A stretch of DNA of 64,000 nt from Doris montereyensis (Eukaryota > Mollusca > Gastropoda > Nudibranchia > Dorididae): assembly GCA_037039925.1 (NCBI GenBank), contig JAXRKP010001014.1, forward strand, positions 70,001-134,000. Direction: 5' to 3'. Below the pieces are notes generated by a model. The model saw only the letters and a program-made list of their open reading frames with translations. It searched no databases and was not told the origin of the DNA. Shown here piece by piece: positions 59,951-64,000 of the stretch; position 1 is the stretch's first letter, and every line of letters starts with the position of its first letter. The translations under genes were made by a program, and so were the position numbers.

Positions 59951-61368
59951 TTCTATTCATTGGCCGACGAGTCGCGTCACCTGGTGGCCCTCTGGAGCTG
60001 GCTCGCCAAGGCCAGAGACGGAAGGAAATTCCTTCACTCGCCGAGAGCGGCAAATGTTGCCACGGAGGAGCTCGCGAGCAATCTCCAGTCGAAACTGTAC
60101 GTGGCCCATGGATTTCTTTTGCGCACGCACAGCTGTTGCCTTGTAAGATGTAGACAATGAAGGAATTCACCGCTGCCACCTCGAGCAAATACCACAGGGT
60201 ACAACGCCACCACTTTTTGCTTTTCCTACCAATAGGGTAGTAGGACCTGAGCTGGTCGTTTAGGTCCACACCACCCATGTTGTCATTGTATGACAGGACA
60301 GATTTGGGGATTTGCTTCTGGAAGATACCCTCTTTGGTCCTGCGTTCCGCAGTCGACGAAGTAGGGTCGCTGTTTGTGCTCAGCATGCAGACTGTTGTTT
60401 TGTCTTGCCACATGCAGGCCACAAGCTGATCCTTCTGTCTCATGATGACAGTGTCTCTCTTGTTTTTTTTGGACTTCAGCCCTGCAGGCCAGCCTTTCCT
60501 GTTGGTCCGAATTGTACCACAAGAATATGTTTTCTGCGTAAGCAGGTCCTGCGCCAGTTTCACTGATGAAAAAATTGTCATAAAAATAAGTGATGATAAC
60601 GGCCAAAGTAATTTTTGCCCAGATCTATCACCATCCTGTACCCTAAGCCATCTGTGTGTGAATTATTTGTGTCTTTGCCAGTATAAAAGGAAAAATCCAG
60701 GAGATAGCCTGTGGCAGAATCAGCTGCACACCAAGCCTTGATGATGCCCCATGGATTTGGTTTGCCGCTAATATACTACAACTACAATATTTGAAATATA
60801 ATCGGCCCTTTTTAAAAGCGATCATGGCCTCGTTGAAGCTGATGGCAACAGAGGGAGAATAACAGGTCTGGCATGCTTCCAGTACCTTGTCATGTAGAGG
60901 ACGAATTTTGAAGAGAGGGTGGTAACCATCTTCACCCCGAGGAATCTGATTGTCGTTGTTGGGGTGTAGATATATCGGCTGATTTCACGGTATCAATTGC
61001 GGGACATGGCATCGGAGACAGCATTAACTTTCAGGAACTCATCTGTTGACCAGTACATATAGAGCTGAGGCATTGTATGAATGCCAAACATGACTAATAT
61101 AGATAAAGATGTAGATAAAGATCTTCATGTCCTTTACTCTCACTGGCACCCAGCAGCAGTCATCTTTTGTTCAGCATACCTGTTGGTCTCTCTGGCCATC
61201 TCTTCTAAAATACTGTCTGGAATGAACAGATTAAAAAAGTATATTGGCCTGCTGTCATCGTCCAGGTTATGTAGAGGTCCAGAAGAACTAGTAAAGGCTT
61301 CCATTCTCACCGGTTGGAGTCTCTCTGATCACACAACACCATCAGCTACACGTTCTGGAATGTTACTA

Positions 61369-62228
61369 CAATGGTGCTTCACATGTTTAACGACATCGGA
61401 AATAACGAGAGCCTGTTAATAACGAGACTTTTTCAAATCCCCGTTTTTTCCTTATTATTTCTCTATTGGAAAAGAGCTGTTTTAACGACACCAAGCGATC
61501 CAGAGACCTGGAAGAACGAGAACTCGAAAATGATTACCGGTATCTGAAATTAAAAATCATAATTTTCAACTAACACACACATTCATCTAGACACATATCA
61601 CAACACGCATTCACGATCAAGCCATAGAGCGGGAGAAGGTAACAAAGAACGAGTACCGTACCATACAGTACAATGTGTGTAGGCCCAGTACCAGCCAGCA
61701 CTAGCCAAAGCGGTGTGATTATCAATCGACTCGCATGCACGCAGCGGCATAACAAACTGTATACATGTGTAGCTTACTTCATTGGCCTACACTACACCAA
61801 GCCACTAGCCAAAGCGTTGTGATCGGTCGATACTTTTGTTCTTGCATTAAGTTGCATTAGCCACACAAGTCATCGTCTTATTTTCTTATTTATATACTTT
61901 CCTTTTAATTTTTACATCATAAATTCTCAAAAAGAAAGAGGCTAACCATTGAAACGAAAGTTTCCATAATAGAAGAAGTGGAGAAGAAAGAAATTACATG
62001 TACCAATGCAGAGATATGTCGTCGATTTGACATTCCCTCTAGACTACTCTAGTACTTTGTACACAATTCTAAAGGACAAAGACAAGATCCTTTCTGCTTA
62101 CTCAAGCGGAGAGTTTACAAAGTACTGTAGCGGAAGAAAATTAGATCGGCCCGAGAATAACGATAACTCGGGAATAATGACACTTTTTGCTTGGAACAGG
62201 GGGCTCTCGTTATAGCCGAGTTCCACTG
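61369..62228 (+). mobile_element. Small pogo/Tigger derivative nested in piggyBac copy 3
   Basis: TA-flanked ends begin CAATGGTGCTTCA at the left and, inverted, CAGTGGAACTCGG at the right, followed on both sides by 'ATAACGAGAGCC'. The ends are diverged but recognisable. Length is 860 bp, and the only coding remnant is an HTH. The flanks are both parts of the piggyBac transposase N-terminus. Confidence 0.78.
61937..62155 (+). pseudogene. Tigger N-terminal HTH remnant
   Basis: 'RKRLTIETKVSIIEEVEKKE' and 'NAEICRRFDIPS' are followed after a one-base shift by 'STLYTILKDKDKILSAYSSG'. This is the CENP-B-type DNA-binding domain. The catalytic domain is missing. Confidence 0.85.
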
Positions 62229-62689
62229 TAACTGTAGTGTAATGTTAGTTTCGTTTTCAACATCAGACTCACTCGAAGAAGTCGAAGATGAGTCAGCAGC
62301 AGTCCCAATATCGGGTTCAAAGCCACTCTCAGCATCTGACTCATCACTGTCACCATTTAAAATGTTGTTTCAACTTTTAAAATCTTCCAAAAGTTGAAAG
62401 CCATAGCTAAGGTTGAAAAACACCTGATAATAGTGATAATCACGTGTGTGTTTGGATAAAGCTTGTATGAGAACAGTCAATCAGAGACAAAGGCATATGA
62501 ACCGGAAAGTGTTCCCTTTAGATATCATGGGGTCAATAATCAACAAAGGAAGTGTTTCAGTACAGTAAGAGAGTATATGATGTTTATCGAAGCTATACAA
62601 TCGGCGGGCGCCAACGGGCGATGCGGCCATGATCGGGAGCGGGCGGCAGCGGGCGATGTGGCTATTGTATTAAAGGGTTAAAATAGATG

Positions 62690-62925
62690 GAAAAAATATT
62701 TGAAACATTCAACTTTAGAATCAGACTCCGACAAAATAAAATGTAGGATCAAACTCCGATAAAAATAATTTAGGACCCTAAACTCCGATATCGCCAAAAT
62801 AAATTGTAAGCGCATTACGATACTTGGATGGCATCAGCTAGTCCTAACTGGCATTTTTTGAAATTTCAGATAAGTTGTTTACTCTCTTCCCTTATTGCAT
62901 CGATAAATTTGTAATTTATATACAT
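62690..62925. other. Short non-coding stretch
   Basis: Three near-repeats 'AGACTCCGACAAAATAAA', 'AAACTCCGATAAAAATAA' and 'AAACTCCGATATCGCCAAAA' (62722-62800) form a short imperfect tandem. Nothing else is recognised. Confidence 0.5.
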
Positions 62926-62929
62926 TTCG

Positions 62930-63465
62930 ACACCTTCAGTGTAATTTTTGTCTTGATTGATACTTCCTTTCATTCATTCTCTATCATTTTTCTTTCTAGA
63001 CCCAGTGAAATATAGATCTAGTCTTACATTTATCCTATTTTTTCGTGCTTGTTTCCCATACTCACGTCTCTCTCTCCTTTCTTTCTTCCCTGCCTGTTTT
63101 TCTTTCTTTTTCTCTCTCTCTCTCTCCTCTCTCTATCTATCTCCTTCTCACCTTTTACTTTTATTACTTACTTATTTTCATATTTTTATTTCATTCTAGA
63201 TCTGAGCCTTCCACTCTCGCTCTTTGTTCCACACCCCCCTCTGCTACGTTTCTTAACATCACTGTCTTTTCTTTCTTTCTTTCTCCTTTATGTTTTTCTT
63301 CTGACATCACATTGTGTGATGTTTTATTACATAGATCTAGATTCTAAATATTTCTCGTTTGTTGTCTGACGAAGGGTTATACCTGAATCGTCACGTGTTT
63401 GTTCTGTCTTCATTAGTGGAGTTGTCACTTACTTATTGTCATATTTCGCCGATTCTATTGTGAGT
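62930..63465 (+). repeat. Second long copy of the Penelope-like repeat
   Basis: It is collinear with 28001-28548: 'CACCTTCAGTGT', 'CTTGATTGATACTTCC', 'TCTAGACCCAGTGA', (CT)n, 'TCTAGATCTGAGCCTTCC' and 'CTGACGAAGGGTTATACC'. The hammerhead-like GAAA reads GAAT here (63366-63387). It has no inverted partner, unlike the copy at 28001. Confidence 0.9.
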
Positions 63466-63541
63466 GAGTCTTGTGGAGATGTAGACTCTCTCTGTAAATC
63501 CTTGGTGGACTTGAGATTTGTGGTTGAAGATTTTATGGGAT

Positions 63542-63640
63542 GGAGATTTTTTATCTCCTGGGTCTGGAGTAAATGTATTTCATGTGGGATTATTATGGAG
63601 ATTTGTTATCTCCTGGGTCTGGAGTAAATGTATTTTATGA
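63542..63640. repeat. ~55-bp direct duplication
   Basis: 'GGAGATTTTTTATCTCCTGG' plus 'GTCTGGAGTAAATGTATTT' at 63542 recurs at 63597 with two differences. Confidence 0.9.
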
Positions 63641-63926
63641 TAATGCAGGGATCATTTCAATTTCATGATTGGTGGGAATTTATACCTGTGTTAATACTTC
63701 ATTACGGATTGGAAGATTTCACTTAATTGGAACGTGTGTATTCAACCTCATTGATTTTTACATTTGTAACAATGTTTAAACCGCACATGGATATATGCAC
63801 ATAATATGTTGTTGGCGTTAAGTTGTGATGACCTTAGTAGAGTGATTACTGATTTACTCTATAGGTGCGAATACATGTATTTGTTTTCTTTTTTTTAACA
63901 GGGGTATCGCCTGGTCGCATCCTCCT

Positions 63927-64000
63927 CCATTTCGGGTTTAGATCTAGTTTTTTTCCCCATTTCGGGTTTAGATCTAGTTGTTCTTTAGATCTAGTTTTCC
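63927..64000. repeat. 30-bp direct repeat containing TTTAGATCTAG
   Basis: 'CCATTTCGGGTTTAGATCTA' starts at 63927 and again at 63957, and a shortened third 'TTTAGATCTAGTT' follows at 63986. The array probably continues beyond the window. Confidence 0.85.

Larger units (their letters stand above)
59955..62403 (-). pseudogene. piggyBac transposase (copy 3), split by a small Tigger
   Basis: Starts MAFNF at 62403, matching the MAFNY start of copy 2, then an acidic/Ser-rich stretch ('GDSDESDAESGFEPD', 62360-62310). After the Tigger at 61369-62228 it resumes: 'RPIYFFNLFIPDSILEEMA' (about 61245), 'MFGIHTMPQLYMYWSTDE' (about 61090), 'RKGWPAGLKSKKNKRD' (60490), 'YNDNMGGVDLNDQLRSYYP' (60290) and 'KKWWRCTLWYLLEVAAVNSF' (60220). 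The end shifts frame to 'MGHVQFRLEIARELLRG' (60105). The central 'SIDE' region (about 60840) and many frames are damaged. The Cys-rich C-terminal domain is not seen. Confidence 0.88.
59272..62681 (-). mobile_element. piggyBac element (copy 3), boundaries partly inferred
   Basis: The 5' (right) end is TTAA at 62678-62681, preceded by 'GCGGGCGATG' repeats like those near the right end of copy 2, so this side is well supported. The left end is placed at the TTAACCCTATTTC of 59272 because it is the nearest TTAA end beyond the transposase C-terminus. The two ends share only TTAACCCT, and that left end may belong to another copy. Confidence 0.55.

Noticed and set aside
59859..59960. C-terminal extension of the piggyBac copy 3 frame
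   Set aside because: The frame has slipped by this point. The true C-terminal blocks are in another frame, so the extension is not protein.

Overview
This window is animal nuclear DNA, AT-rich and dominated by mobile elements and simple repeats. Several features point to a lophotrochozoan, most likely a mollusc, though this is inference without a database search: tRNA-derived SINEs with a shared tail, piggyBac, hAT and pogo/Tigger DNA transposons, several non-LTR retrotransposon lineages, a Ty3/Gypsy-type gag, and very long (TTC)n, (TTA)n, (CATA)n and (GA)n tracts. There are no bacterial operons, CRISPR arrays or phage genes, and I see no intact rRNA or tRNA gene. Most listed coding regions are decayed transposon genes.

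Host coding sequence is sparse. The firmest is a pair of plus-strand exons (9119-9209 and 12835-12939) that join in phase and encode the C-terminal part of a GH20 beta-hexosaminidase. A membrane-segment exon near 18.9 kb, with a poly(A) signal at 19.8 kb, and a terminal coiled-coil-like exon at 31.2 kb are weaker candidates. Two phase-compatible exon-like blocks at 43.3 and 44.0 kb lie inside a transposon.

Layout: 0-2.3 kb holds a LINE tail, tandem repeats and SINE heads. 2.4-5.76 kb is a nearly full-length decayed LINE with tandem 5' monomers, abutting a truncated piggyBac (5.76-6.65 kb). 9-13 kb carries the hexosaminidase exons, with a TTAA-bounded element and SINEs in the intron. 15.72-18.0 kb is a complete piggyBac with TTAA duplication, sitting in a minisatellite. 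23.58-27.47 kb is a complete hAT with an 8-bp target duplication, also in a minisatellite. 27.7-28.5 kb is a giant inverted repeat of a Penelope-like repeat. 28.5-30.1 kb is a LINE fragment. 31.8-34.27 kb is a complete pogo/Tigger element. 42.3-48.5 kb is a LINE split by a 4.26-kb Tigger, which itself contains an unidentified coiled-coil gene and the captured-looking exons. 49.4-50.4 kb is another LINE. 51.1-51.7 kb is a 190-bp satellite. 53.9-56.2 kb is a Gypsy gag split by a Tigger deletion derivative. 57.7-62.7 kb is a tangle of LINE and piggyBac pieces with palindromic ends, including a piggyBac split by a small Tigger. 62.9-64.0 kb is a further copy of the Penelope-like repeat plus short duplications.

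The recurring theme is nesting. Three pogo-type elements interrupt other transposons at TA, and two elements (piggyBac, hAT) have landed inside minisatellite arrays. These give a relative order of insertions.
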